Assembly: GCF_004359985.1 (NCBI RefSeq)
Contig: NZ_SMRO01000004.1
Span: 310,001 to 374,000 of the forward strand
Direction of reading: 5' to 3'
Origin: Paraburkholderia flava
GTDB lineage: Bacteria > Pseudomonadota > Gammaproteobacteria > Burkholderiales > Burkholderiaceae
DNA length: 64,000 nucleotides
The position numbers were made by a program, and so were the translations under genes. Of the stretch, positions 18,681 to 26,830 are shown one piece after another; within the stretch, counting starts at the first letter, position 1, and each line of letters begins with the position of its first letter. The notes under the pieces are model-generated. The model saw nothing but the letters and a program-made list of their open reading frames with translations, was not told where the DNA came from and ran no database searches.

Positions 18681-19850
18681 ATGACTACGGCTTCTTCTGT
18701 CTCCACGCTGCCGGTTCCGGATGCTGTGCGTCCGCATTCCGACAGCTTCGCACTTGGTCTGCCGCCGCGTCCCGCGCTGCTGTCGCGACGCGCGTGGCTT
18801 GCGCTGATCGCACTTGTGATCGTGTTCGGTCTCGGCGTGCCGTTTGCCGCGCTCGTGCTGCCCGAATCGAGCGTGTTCCATCTGTCCGCGTACACGATGA
18901 CGCTCGCGGGCAAGTTCATGTGCTACGCGATCGCCGCGCTCGCGCTCGATCTCGTGTGGGGCTACTGCGGCATCCTGAGCCTCGGCCACGCGATGTTCTT
19001 CGCGCTCGGCGGCTACGCGATCGGCATGTATCTGATGCGCGCGATCGGTCACGACGGCAAGTACGGCAGCGATCTGCCGGACTTCATGGTGTTTCTCGAC
19101 TGGCATGCGCTGCCGTGGTACTGGCAAGGCACCGAACATCTCTGGTACGCGCTGCTGCTGGTGGTCGCGGTGCCGGCGATCGTCGCGTGGGTGTTCGGCT
19201 TCTTCACGTTCCGCTCGCGCGTGAAAGGCGTGTACCTGTCGATCATCACGCAGGCGCTGACGTTCGCCGCGATGCTGCTGTTCTATCGCAACGAGACCGG
19301 CTTCGGCGGCAACAACGGGTTCACCGACTTCAAGCGCATCGGAGGTTTTCCGGTTACGCATCCGGGCACGCGTGCGGCGCTGCTTCTCATCACGTTTGCG
19401 GTGCTGGTACTCGCGTTTCTCGGTGCGCGCGCGATTGTCACGAGCAAGCTCGGGCGTGTCGTCACTGCGGTGCGCGACGGCGAGACGCGGTTGATGTTCC
19501 TCGGCTATAGCCCGCTCGCTTACAAGCTGTTCGTGTGGACTGTGTCTGCCGTGTTGTGCGGGATTGCCGGTGCGTTGTATGTGCCGCAGGTCGGCATCAT
19601 CAATCCGGGCGAGATGTCGCCGGGAAACTCGATCGAGATGGCGATCTGGGTCGCCGTCGGCGGACGCGGCACATTGATCGGGCCGATCATCGGTGCGTTC
19701 GCGGTGAATGGTGCGAAGAGCTTCTTTACCGCGAATTTTCCTGAGTACTGGTTGTTTTTTCTTGGGCTGATTTTTGTGCTGGTGCCGTTGTTGTTGCCTA
19801 ACGGGATTATGGGGTTGATCGAGATGATTTCGCGTAGGGGGCGTCGATGA
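18681..19850 (+). CDS. urtC: urea ABC transporter permease UrtC
   Basis: A 389-aa LivM-type permease with about ten hydrophobic helices; landmarks are LALDLVWGYCGILSLGHAMFFALGG and FGGNNGFTDFKR. Length and order fit UrtC. Codon use changes near its 3' end (from about 19500): GC at third positions drops and TTG, TTT and GGG codons become common, continuing through urtD. The gene overlaps urtD by 4 bp (ATGA), indicating translational coupling. Confidence 0.95.
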   Translation: MTTASSVSTLPVPDAVRPHSDSFALGLPPRPALLSRRAWLALIALVIVFGLGVPFAALVLPESSVFHLSAYTMTLAGKFMCYAIAALALDLVWGYCGILSLGHAMFFALGGYAIGMYLMRAIGHDGKYGSDLPDFMVFLDWHALPWYWQGTEHLWYALLLVVAVPAIVAWVFGFFTFRSRVKGVYLSIITQALTFAAMLLFYRNETGFGGNNGFTDFKRIGGFPVTHPGTRAALLLITFAVLVLAFLGARAIVTSKLGRVVTAVRDGETRLMFLGYSPLAYKLFVWTVSAVLCGIAGALYVPQVGIINPGEMSPGNSIEMAIWVAVGGRGTLIGPIIGAFAVNGAKSFFTANFPEYWLFFLGLIFVLVPLLLPNGIMGLIEMISRRGRR

Positions 19851-20674
19851 ACCTTGATGATGAAGTGTCATTGTCTGGCGTTGCGACGACGGGGCATGCG
19901 GTTACGCCCGGTGAGATCGATGTGTCGCATGGGACGATTCTTTATCTTGAAGATGTGACTGTTAGTTTCGATGGGTTTCGTGCGCTCAATGCGTTGTCGC
20001 TGTCTATCGATGCGGGTGAGCTGCGTTGCATCATCGGGCCGAACGGTGCGGGCAAGACCACGATGATGGACGTCATCACCGGCAAGACATCGCCCGATTC
20101 CGGCAAGGTTTTTCTCGGGCAGACGATCGATCTCACGCGGATGAAAGAGCCTTCGATTGCGCGTGCAGGCATTGGTCGGAAGTTTCAGAAACCTACTGTT
20201 TTTGAGCAGCATCCGGTTTGGGAAAACCTCGAGCTTGCTATGAAGGCTGATAAGGGGTGGTGGGCTTCGTTGCTTGCTCGGCTTGATCGCGAAGCGCAGT
20301 TTCGGATCGAGGAGACTTTGTGTTTGATTGGGCTTGAATCGGAGGCTTTACGGGCTGCCGGCGAGTTGTCGCATGGTCAGAAGCAAAGGCTTGAGATTGG
20401 GATGTTGTTGATGCAGCAGCCTGCTTTGTTGTTGCTCGATGAGCCTGCGGCGGGGATGACTGATGATGAGACCATGGAACTTGCCTCTTTGCTGAATCGC
20501 TTGCGTGGGTCTTGTTCGATGATGGTCGTTGAGCATGATATGGAGTTTGTTGCTGCTCTCGCTGGTGACGCTGGGCGCGTTACCGTCATGGCCGAGGGGC
20601 GCGTTCTCGCTCAAGGGACTTTGGATAGTGTTAAGAGGGATGAGGCTGTGATTGAGTCTTATCTTGGGAGGTGA
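19847..20674 (+). CDS. urtD: urea ABC transporter ATP-binding protein UrtD
   Basis: A 275-aa ABC ATPase of the LivG type: Walker A GPNGAGKTTMMDVITG, signature LSHGQKQRLEIGMLL, Walker B ALLLLDEPAAGMTDDE and switch His VVEHDMEF. The ELRCIIGPNG and GIGRKFQKPTVFEQHPV blocks are typical of UrtD. It carries about 25 extra residues before the domain. Codon use is unlike its neighbours, with many T-ending and TTG codons. It is separated from urtE by 507 bp of repeat-like sequence, unusual because urtD and urtE are normally adjacent. Confidence 0.94.
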   Translation: MNLDDEVSLSGVATTGHAVTPGEIDVSHGTILYLEDVTVSFDGFRALNALSLSIDAGELRCIIGPNGAGKTTMMDVITGKTSPDSGKVFLGQTIDLTRMKEPSIARAGIGRKFQKPTVFEQHPVWENLELAMKADKGWWASLLARLDREAQFRIEETLCLIGLESEALRAAGELSHGQKQRLEIGMLLMQQPALLLLDEPAAGMTDDETMELASLLNRLRGSCSMMVVEHDMEFVAALAGDAGRVTVMAEGRVLAQGTLDSVKRDEAVIESYLGR

Positions 20675-20960
20675 GGGTTTTTCTCTCTGCTGGTGGGCAT
20701 GCTTTTTTGCCTCGCGGCGTGGGTTTTGTGCTTTACCTTTTTGCCTGTGCAGGCGGCTGCGATTTTGCGCCTCGCGGCGCTGGCGTTGCCCCTGTGCGGG
20801 GCGGCACCTACTTTTCTTTGCCGCAGCAAAGAAAAGTAGGCAAAAGAAAGCTGCCGAGACGAAGCTTCTCCTTTCCATGTGCTGCCTCGGTGGCACTCGC
20901 CTAAGTGGACGCCACGTTCACCCTGCGTAGTGGTCCGAGACGAGATCGTCTCTCGCACCA
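20675..20960. repeat. GC-rich dispersed-repeat-like element with strong hairpin
   Basis: Non-coding sequence inside the urt operon. CCTCGCGGCG occurs twice (about 20709 and 20771), a GCCCC-TGTGC-GGGGC hairpin follows, and then a perfect 15-bp stem spans 20807-20821 and 20826-20840 with loop CGCA (stem starts CCTACTTTTC). The look is that of interspersed extragenic palindromes known in Burkholderia-type genomes; its copy number here cannot be judged from one window. Reading frames through it are Cys/Arg-rich and have no family features. Confidence 0.6.
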
Positions 20961-21020
20961 CACAACTGAGTGACAAGGCAGTCATTCATCCCGCTTCGCA
21001 CTTCGTGCGGTGCGGTTGGG

Positions 21021-21120
21021 TCGTTCTTTGCTGTGGTCGTTCTTTGCCGTGATCGCTCTCTGCTGTTGTTGTTCTTTGCTGTTGTTGTTCTTTGCTGTCG
21101 CTGTGCCCTGCTGTTGCTGT
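21021..21120 (+). repeat. 16-bp imperfect tandem repeat, about six copies
   Basis: Units TCGTTCTTTGCTGTGG, TCGTTCTTTGCCGTGA, TCGCTCTCTGCTGTTG, TTGTTCTTTGCTGTTG, TTGTTCTTTGCTGTCG and CTGTGCCCTGCTGTTG follow without gaps between 21021 and 21116, with a decayed partial copy after. The strand is strongly T/G-rich and purine-poor. It ends about 60 bp before urtE. It is probably a slippage-prone variable-number repeat; an effect on urtE expression is possible but not shown. Confidence 0.75.
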
Positions 21121-21181
21121 TCTGCAATTGCGCCTTTCCTCACGGCTCGTTATCACCGCGTCTCCGCTTTAAAGGACTGTC

Positions 21182-21874
21182 ATGCTCGAAGTCGAAGGTT
21201 TGAATCAATACTATGGCGGCAGTCACATTCTTCGTGACGTGAAGCTCACCGTGCCCGATGGAAAGTTGACCGTCCTGCTCGGGCGGAATGGTGTCGGTAA
21301 GACGACGCTGCTGCGCTGTCTGATGGGCGTCGTGCACGCTAAAAACGGATCAGTCTCGTGGCGCGGTAACTCGCTCGCTAAACTGCCGCCGCACGCCCGT
21401 GTCGCACAAGGGCTCGCCTATGTGCCGCAAGGGCGAGACATCTTTCCAAGACTCACCGTCGAAGAGAATCTGCTTGTCGGTGCCGCAAGTCGTAAAGCAC
21501 CATCGAAAATTCCCGAGCGCATCTACGATCTGTTTCCCGTGCTCAAGGACATGCGCTCGCGACGCGGTGGCGATCTCTCCGGCGGGCAACAGCAACAGCT
21601 CGCCATCGGACGCGCACTCATGAGCGAGCCGCAACTGCTCATTCTCGATGAGCCCACCGAAGGCATCCAGCCGTCCATCATCCAGGACATCGGACGCACC
21701 CTCCGGCAACTCGTCGAGGAAATGGGCCTCACCGTCCTCCTCGTCGAGCAATACTACGACTTCGCTAAAGCCATCGCCGATCAATACTGGGTTATGAGTC
21801 GCGGCGAAATCGTCGCCGGTGGGCAAGGCGAAAACATGGATGCCGATGGTGTGCGTGCGTTGATCGCGGTGTGA
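21182..21874 (+). CDS. urtE: urea ABC transporter ATP-binding protein UrtE
   Basis: A 230-aa LivF-type ATPase: Walker A LLGRNGVGKTTLLRCLMG, signature LSGGQQQQLAIGRALM, Walker B LLILDEPTEGIQPSI, and the UrtE-typical start MLEVEGLNQYYGGSHILRDV. It pairs with UrtD to energise urea import. It returns to normal high-GC codon use after the repeat region. It is followed by ureD 107 bp downstream. Confidence 0.95.
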   Translation: MLEVEGLNQYYGGSHILRDVKLTVPDGKLTVLLGRNGVGKTTLLRCLMGVVHAKNGSVSWRGNSLAKLPPHARVAQGLAYVPQGRDIFPRLTVEENLLVGAASRKAPSKIPERIYDLFPVLKDMRSRRGGDLSGGQQQQLAIGRALMSEPQLLILDEPTEGIQPSIIQDIGRTLRQLVEEMGLTVLLVEQYYDFAKAIADQYWVMSRGEIVAGGQGENMDADGVRALIAV

Positions 21875-21981
21875 GGCGCTGTGTCGCGATGAGCCGCATC
21901 GCGCTCCGATAAACACGCACACCCCGCGTGCTATTCTCGCCGCAGTCACGCACCACAGCACCCACCTATCCCGTCACCCGC

Positions 21982-22863
21982 ATGTCGCTGCATGAACACC
22001 ACGCCACGCTGAGCCCGGCATCGACCGCTTTCGATGCCGGATGGCACGCGCGTCTCGAACTCGGCTTCACGTTGCAACGCACGCGCACGGCGCTCACGCA
22101 TCGGTTGCATCGCGGGCCGCTGCGGGTGCAGCGGCCGCTCTATCCGGAAGGCGATTCGATCTGTCACGCGGTGATCGTGCATCCGCCGGGCGGGGTCGCG
22201 GGCGGCGATCGGCTCGACGTCGATATCTCGCTCGATGCCGGCACGCACGCGGTGCTGACGACGCCGGGGGCGACCAAGTGGTACAAATCGAATGGTCGTA
22301 TCGCGCAACAGCAGATCGACATTCGCGTCGGCGCCGGTGCGAAGCTCGACTGGCTGCCGCAAAACAACATCGTGTTCGATCACGCGCACGCACAGCTCGG
22401 CTTTACGCTAACGCTCGCCGACGGCGCGACCGCGCTCGGCTGGGACGCTTGTCAGTTGGGCCGTCAGGCAGCCGGCGAACGATGGTCGGCGGGTACGCTG
22501 CGCGCCGATGCGCGGATCGTCGGGCCGACCGGTCGAACGCTGTGGCTCGAACAGGCGCGCATCTCAGCCACCGATCCACTGCGCGACGCACCGCAAGGTC
22601 TCGCGGGCTTCCCTGCGTGGGGCACGCTGTGGGCCGTTGGTCCCGCATGCGACGACTCGCTCGCCGAAACACTGACGGCCTCGCTGCCGTTCGACGACAC
22701 CATCCGCGCAGCCGCATCGTGCGTCTGCGACAACGTGCTGCTCGTGCGGGTGGCCGCGCGGTCGATGGAGCCGTTGCAACACGCGCTCATGCAATGCTGG
22801 CTGCGGTTGCGGCCGGTCGTGCATGGGGTCGAGGCGACGCCGTTGCGGCTGTGGACGACATAG
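21982..22863 (+). CDS. ureD: urease accessory protein UreD
   Basis: A 293-aa UreD/UreH protein; landmarks are [26 protein letters not shown] and [12 protein letters not shown]. It acts with UreF and UreG on apo-urease during nickel insertion. The ATG at 21982 is preferred over an in-frame GTG at 21928 because conservation begins after it. Normally ureA follows directly, but here 4.9 kb separate the two genes, including an accessory islet and a new promoter. Confidence 0.93.
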   Translation: MSLHEHHATLSPASTAFDAGWHARLELGFTLQRTRTALTHRLHRGPLRVQRPLYPEGDSICHAVIVHPPGGVAGGDRLDVDISLDAGTHAVLTTPGATKWYKSNGRIAQQQIDIRVGAGAKLDWLPQNNIVFDHAHAQLGFTLTLADGATALGWDACQLGRQAAGERWSAGTLRADARIVGPTGRTLWLEQARISATDPLRDAPQGLAGFPAWGTLWAVGPACDDSLAETLTASLPFDDTIRAAASCVCDNVLLVRVAARSMEPLQHALMQCWLRLRPVVHGVEATPLRLWTT

Positions 22864-23209
22864 TTCGTCTAGCCGAGCTAAACGTTCATAAAGACTCACT
22901 ACGAATGACACCGCCGTTCGGTGGCGACAAAGATTGCCGCGTCGGCCGTAAGGCCCCTCGCTGTTCCGCCCCCGACGTCAGGCGAGCGTAAAGCGCAGCG
23001 CAACGGCTGTCCCGAGCGGCGACCCGCGCCCGAAATCAGGTGGAAAGCGGCCACGATCTGTCGTTCGGCACGCGGAGAACTCTGTCGTTGGGACGGCTGC
23101 AATACTCCAGAATCTGCCGAACGAACCGCCCGCACAAACCTCCGCACCGCTGACCGCGAAGTAGACTTCAAGAACTTCGCTATTCGGTACGTCCGACACA
23201 GAGAAAAAA
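22864..23209. other. intergenic stretch at left edge of islet
   Basis: 346 bp without a supportable gene. Composition is less GC-biased than the urease genes and short open frames on either strand have no recognisable motif. No tRNA, integrase fragment or obvious direct-repeat pair with the right edge was found by eye. Confidence 0.5.
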
Positions 23210-23938
23210 ATGACGATCACACAATGGGTCCATCTGACGGAGATGCAATACGACCAATGGGTACTGCCTATCTACACCGCGTGGCACCGGGCTGCGCAGG
23301 AGAAGCGCACGACAGACAAGATGCAGGTTGTCACCGGCCAAGGAATGCCAATCACTGAGCTTGGCCTCCATATCAGCACCCGGCTCACGCTGCTTCCATA
23401 TATCGGCCACCGCCTCGGCCAAGACCTCGCCGCCCTGTGGAATGCCGTAGCCGCAGACTTGACCGCAGATCACAGAAACACACCGGACAAGGAAGCCTTC
23501 GCGCTACCGATTGACAACGATCGGAAGTATCTAGTGATCGCCGACCTGCACTCAATCCTATTCGAGCTCAACGCATGCATCGACGCCATGAAAGACTTTA
23601 TGCACGCGGTCCACAAGCATGTTGGCCTGCCCATCACGACCACGGAGCGCATCAGGATAATTAATTCGTGGATGAACATGAAAGGAATCGATCACGGCTG
23701 GTTTAGCCAACTCGACAGTGCACGGAATTTTGTAGCGCATCAGGGTGCGTTCTATCTGGCGTTTGATACTTCCTCAACACAGTGGGACCTGTTGATGGTC
23801 AAACAGGACATCAAGGTATTTGACGACCCCGAGACCTATGTCCGGTTCTCGGATGTAGAGAAGATCATGACGGGTTTCTCCGCGTGCCGGATAGCAATGC
23901 AGACCCATCTCGTCGCACTGTTAGATGACGCGAATTGA
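23210..23938 (+). CDS. hypothetical helical protein with HEPN-like RNxxxH motif
   Basis: A 242-aa protein not assigned to a named family. It is predicted mostly helical, with a long helix LHSILFELNACIDAMKDFMHAVHKHVG (residues about 113-139) and later SARNFVAHQGAF. The R172-N173-x3-H177 arrangement (R-x4-H, with polar Asn after Arg) is the catalytic signature of HEPN ribonucleases found in toxins and anti-phage systems. Codon use is more balanced than in neighbours, suggesting transfer. The AGAG before the ATG is a weak ribosome site. It precedes the nuclease candidate by 174 bp on the same strand. The HEPN call is an inference from one motif and the helical context. Confidence 0.5.
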   Translation: MTITQWVHLTEMQYDQWVLPIYTAWHRAAQEKRTTDKMQVVTGQGMPITELGLHISTRLTLLPYIGHRLGQDLAALWNAVAADLTADHRNTPDKEAFALPIDNDRKYLVIADLHSILFELNACIDAMKDFMHAVHKHVGLPITTTERIRIINSWMNMKGIDHGWFSQLDSARNFVAHQGAFYLAFDTSSTQWDLLMVKQDIKVFDDPETYVRFSDVEKIMTGFSACRIAMQTHLVALLDDAN

Positions 23939-24112
23939 TGCTCTGCTCTATGCTTTGTCCACCCAGCTTGCAGACCTTTTCCGCGAGTCGTAGGCCGGAA
24001 ATCGGCGGCACCTGGCGTTCCGCGCTATCAATGATCAATTTTCTTTGTATTGGAATTCAATTTTCCCTGCGATTTGCCGATATATATTGACCACTCCATT
24101 TAACACCCAACA

Positions 24113-25267
24113 ATGAATCAACCGACCCTTCTTGACGTGTTTGGCATCAGCTTGGACGAAATCACGGCTATGCAAGATTTGGCTTTCGATAAAAGTCTTG
24201 GGGAAAAGGCAAATCTCTCTCGCCTATTAACAGCAAGACGAACACAGGATTCTGGCGCTCATATTGCAAAACAAATTTTAGAATGCCGACATATTTTATC
24301 CAAGGTCGGCCTATACAAATTCATGAGTCTGATGCAGGAATTGAACTCCGCAAAAATTGGTCAACCGGAATGGGAGACAGTCCTCAAACAGATATACAAC
24401 GAACCTGTCGCTGTGCGAAATCGAGTCATCTGGTTATTTTTTCATGCGTGTCTTCAAGCAGAATGTGATTTTTCCCTTGACGTGTGCCCAGCTCACTCAC
24501 GAGAGGATGTTCTTACAGGCCGACTGCTTGAGGGAATTAAAGCAGCTTGCACAAGCTGGGCAGAGGCATCGTCTTCTTATCTAAGTCGCGTACAAAATGT
24601 ACTTGGGGTCAGTAGCATTGACTTAACTATCGATGGTGGCGAGCAAAAAACTGGCGGCGATTTCGCATTGATTCTGGACATTGAAGAGAGCGTTTCGTGC
24701 GATGCTGATCTGGAGCCCGAGGTCATTGCGCTGACAGGGCGTCCGCGAGGCGATGTATTTGTACCACTTCTATTTCAGGCTAAGTGCTACACGGGATCAC
24801 GCGCTGATATATCTCAAAAAAATAGCGTACGTGGCTACCAATTCAATCAGCTAAGACAAGCAAATTGCGCATCCAGCTACATTTTCTATGAGAATGGAAA
24901 AAGTCGCATCGATTTTCCAGCGCTTCCGATGGTAAAGTCAACTTCAGCCTGCAAACCGATCGAGGTAAGTCGAAGCACAGAAGTTTTCGATCAAAGTATT
25001 GACTTTGCAACTTATATACTCCGAGCAGCGAACGGTTTTGAAAGTATTCCAGCGGCAAAAACAAGAGAGGATGCTCTAAACATGATCCTCGCCAATACCT
25101 CACCCGACGCGCTCAGCCGAATCACCATACTTGGGAATACCAATAACCTCGACAGAACATACCGTGAAGCACTCAGGCAACTCCGGAAAGAAATCGATAA
25201 CGAAGTGGATCGGGAGTCAGGGGACGACATCCCCGACGACATGCCGTCATCTCGATTTGAACCTTAA
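24113..25267 (+). CDS. putative PD-(D/E)xK-superfamily nuclease, unknown family
   Basis: A 384-aa protein encoded by markedly AT-rich DNA compared with the rest of the window, a sign of horizontal transfer. An N-terminal helical half (1-130) precedes a segment that fits the restriction-endonuclease fold: helix with E131/E140 (REDVLTGRLLEGIKA), then GGDFALILDI (D183), then a strand VFVPLLFQAK (Q222-A-K224), then a helix GYQFNQLRQA and strand SSYIFYENGK. The D-x(n)-QxK form is the Mrr-like variant of the active site. A defence role is inferred from motif and setting. A TATATATT stretch at 24081-24088 could be a -10. Confidence 0.55.
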   Translation: MNQPTLLDVFGISLDEITAMQDLAFDKSLGEKANLSRLLTARRTQDSGAHIAKQILECRHILSKVGLYKFMSLMQELNSAKIGQPEWETVLKQIYNEPVAVRNRVIWLFFHACLQAECDFSLDVCPAHSREDVLTGRLLEGIKAACTSWAEASSSYLSRVQNVLGVSSIDLTIDGGEQKTGGDFALILDIEESVSCDADLEPEVIALTGRPRGDVFVPLLFQAKCYTGSRADISQKNSVRGYQFNQLRQANCASSYIFYENGKSRIDFPALPMVKSTSACKPIEVSRSTEVFDQSIDFATYILRAANGFESIPAAKTREDALNMILANTSPDALSRITILGNTNNLDRTYREALRQLRKEIDNEVDRESGDDIPDDMPSSRFEP

Positions 25268-25583
25268 TCGATGAAGGCGAGGATACAAATTTGAGGCGGA
25301 GGTCAGCTCGAGCGTTGAGGAGTTCGCCTCCGAGGGGAATCGACAAAACAGTGACGCGTTGTATTGCAATAGATTACTGTAGCTGTGTAAGCTACCGCTT
25401 TGTTGAGGTTCCGGTTGCTCACATCTCTATTACATATCCAGATTTAAATTTTTGCGACAGTCGACGCTGAACCCACTTAAAGCAAGAGAGCATGCGGTCG
25501 TGAGTAGCCAGACTCATTTGCGCCTGTGCCAGTACCCTCAAATAAGGTGCTGTCTTGGCGAGCCCCTGAGTTGATAGCAAACG
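25268..25583. other. intergenic stretch between nuclease candidate and membrane protein
   Basis: 316 bp, AT-richer than the window average, between convergent genes. No gene, tRNA or clear terminator hairpin with T-run was seen. Confidence 0.5.
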
Positions 25584-26249
25584 TCAATGCTGCCCGAGCA
25601 AATGCGATACCGCGACGCACCACTGGATGATCGCGATTAACGCATAAGCAGTCGCCGCAACCCCAAAATAGAAAAAAGCGAGGAAGACTCGCACGGTCCA
25701 GCGAGACGGCTGAGGAGCAGGAAGCACGTTTAGGAACCGTGCAGAGCCTTCATCCGATTTAGTGTACGCATTGATTTGTGGCCACGTTAGCGGCGGGAAA
25801 TAGAGATATGACACGAGGACCTGCTCATTGGGCACCAGAGCAGGCAAGACAATTTCCCAAGGCCCCGTCGGTGACTCCTTTTTCTCGTGCTGAACCTGCG
25901 GCTCCAGGACATAGTTAGGCACACGAACGTTGTGCCCCAATCGAACGTTGAAGGCGGTCTTTTTACCGGTATTCCGGACGACGATGCTATGCACGTGCAC
26001 TTGGACACCCGGCGTCACTGTGACGTTGGCAGGCGTGCCACCGGAGACTGCTAGCGTGCGGGGCGAACTCCCATCCGACCGCGCGGGTGGCTGGGCAGGG
26101 CCTTCAATAGGCGGCATCGAGAAACCAGCCGCGTGCGCCAAGTAAGTGACTAGCTTCGGTTTGTGATCTAACCTCCGACTGATCGCTGCCACGACGATGG
26201 CAACAATGATGGGGAATGCCAGTTTCGTCACTAGGTCCCAATTCGTCAT
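25584..26249 (-). CDS. hypothetical membrane protein with two TM segments
   Basis: A 221-aa protein of unknown family. It has an N-terminal membrane helix (LAFPIIVAIVVAAI, residues about 10-23), a soluble beta-rich middle (VHVHSIVVRNTGKKTAFNVRL, an immunoglobulin-like strand pattern often seen in bacterial membrane sensors) and a C-terminal hydrophobic hairpin (VFLAFFYFGVAATAYALIAI). It is the only minus-strand gene in the islet. A small overlapping open frame (26104-26415) on the same strand looks non-coding. A role in the islet's possible defence function is speculative. Confidence 0.6.
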   Translation of the reverse strand: MTNWDLVTKLAFPIIVAIVVAAISRRLDHKPKLVTYLAHAAGFSMPPIEGPAQPPARSDGSSPRTLAVSGGTPANVTVTPGVQVHVHSIVVRNTGKKTAFNVRLGHNVRVPNYVLEPQVQHEKKESPTGPWEIVLPALVPNEQVLVSYLYFPPLTWPQINAYTKSDEGSARFLNVLPAPQPSRWTVRVFLAFFYFGVAATAYALIAIIQWCVAVSHLLGQH

Positions 26250-26596
26250 GTTCGCGTCCGTTTTTGTTGGTTAAGGTAAGCTCATTACTCGCTTTATCGG
26301 CGTGAATGAGAGACAGCGTTAACGTCAGAAGCCCCTGTCCGCTCTGCACCGTAAGTCGCCGTTGTGGGCTACTCGCATTGAAGGAGCGAGACGAGTCAGC
26401 CGCCGACATTGGCATTCGGCAGTGAGCAGCCAGCAGTTACCGTCCGACAGTACCATTCGTGTCGTCGATACTAGGATGCGGACAAATCAGAGCTGAGAAT
26501 CAGCAGTCTGAAGCTGAGCAAGCACCATTGCCAGCATGGCCGCACAAAACTATCCCAAAAATCTCGGGCTAGGTGAACCTTGGCCTCACCTTTTGC

Positions 26597-26642
26597 GCAC
26601 CGCGAAAGTGCGCCCCGTTCGGTCCATGCGCCCTGACGGTGC
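26597..26642. promoter_or_regulatory. two NtrC-like enhancer sites
   Basis: GCACC-GCGAA-AGTGC (26597-26611) matches the NtrC pattern GCACY-N5-RGTGC exactly. GCGCC-CTGAC-GGTGC (26628-26642) matches with one change. Their centres are 31 bp apart, about three helical turns, as in classical NtrC enhancers. They lie roughly 110-150 bp upstream of a sigma-54 promoter. The remaining 26250-26596 region shows no gene. Confidence 0.7.
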
Positions 26643-26749
26643 GCGCGGCGCATGAGGCACTGTGTCACTTAGCCAATGCCTCATGCTTACAAGGCTTTTA
26701 CCCGAACATGCAGGGTAATCACGCCGCCCCCGCCCGCCAACCAACCAAC

Positions 26750-26765
26750 TGGCATACCCCTTGCT
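26750..26765 (+). promoter_or_regulatory. sigma-54 promoter of the binding protein/ureABCEFG unit
   Basis: TGGCATACCCCTTGCT has GG and GC separated by 10 nt, the sigma-54 -24/-12 form, and shares TGGCATA with the urtA promoter. It lies 65 bp before the ATG at 26831. With the NtrC-like sites upstream, it gives a nitrogen-responsive promoter for the downstream urease genes. Confidence 0.75.
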
Positions 26766-26830
26766 CCTCCCTGCCCCACGCATCTGCCGCCTCCGACGGC
26801 AGGCGTCCGCTTGCTGGAGACCTTCTGTCG

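Noticed and set aside
20652..20930. Cys/Arg-rich open frames in the urtD-urtE gap
   Set aside because: They read through palindromic repeat DNA, have no ribosome site or motif, and overlap on both strands.
15237..21120. CRISPR array in the tandem-repeat stretches
   Set aside because: The repeats are 12 or 16 bp without spacers and no cas gene is present.
24050..24088. Sigma-70 promoter TTGGAA/TATATT before the nuclease candidate
   Set aside because: The spacing of 27 bp is too long; only a possible -10 can be noted.
26104..26415. 103-aa minus-strand frame overlapping the membrane-protein gene
   Set aside because: It overlaps the 5' end of a better supported gene and shows no domain or signal.
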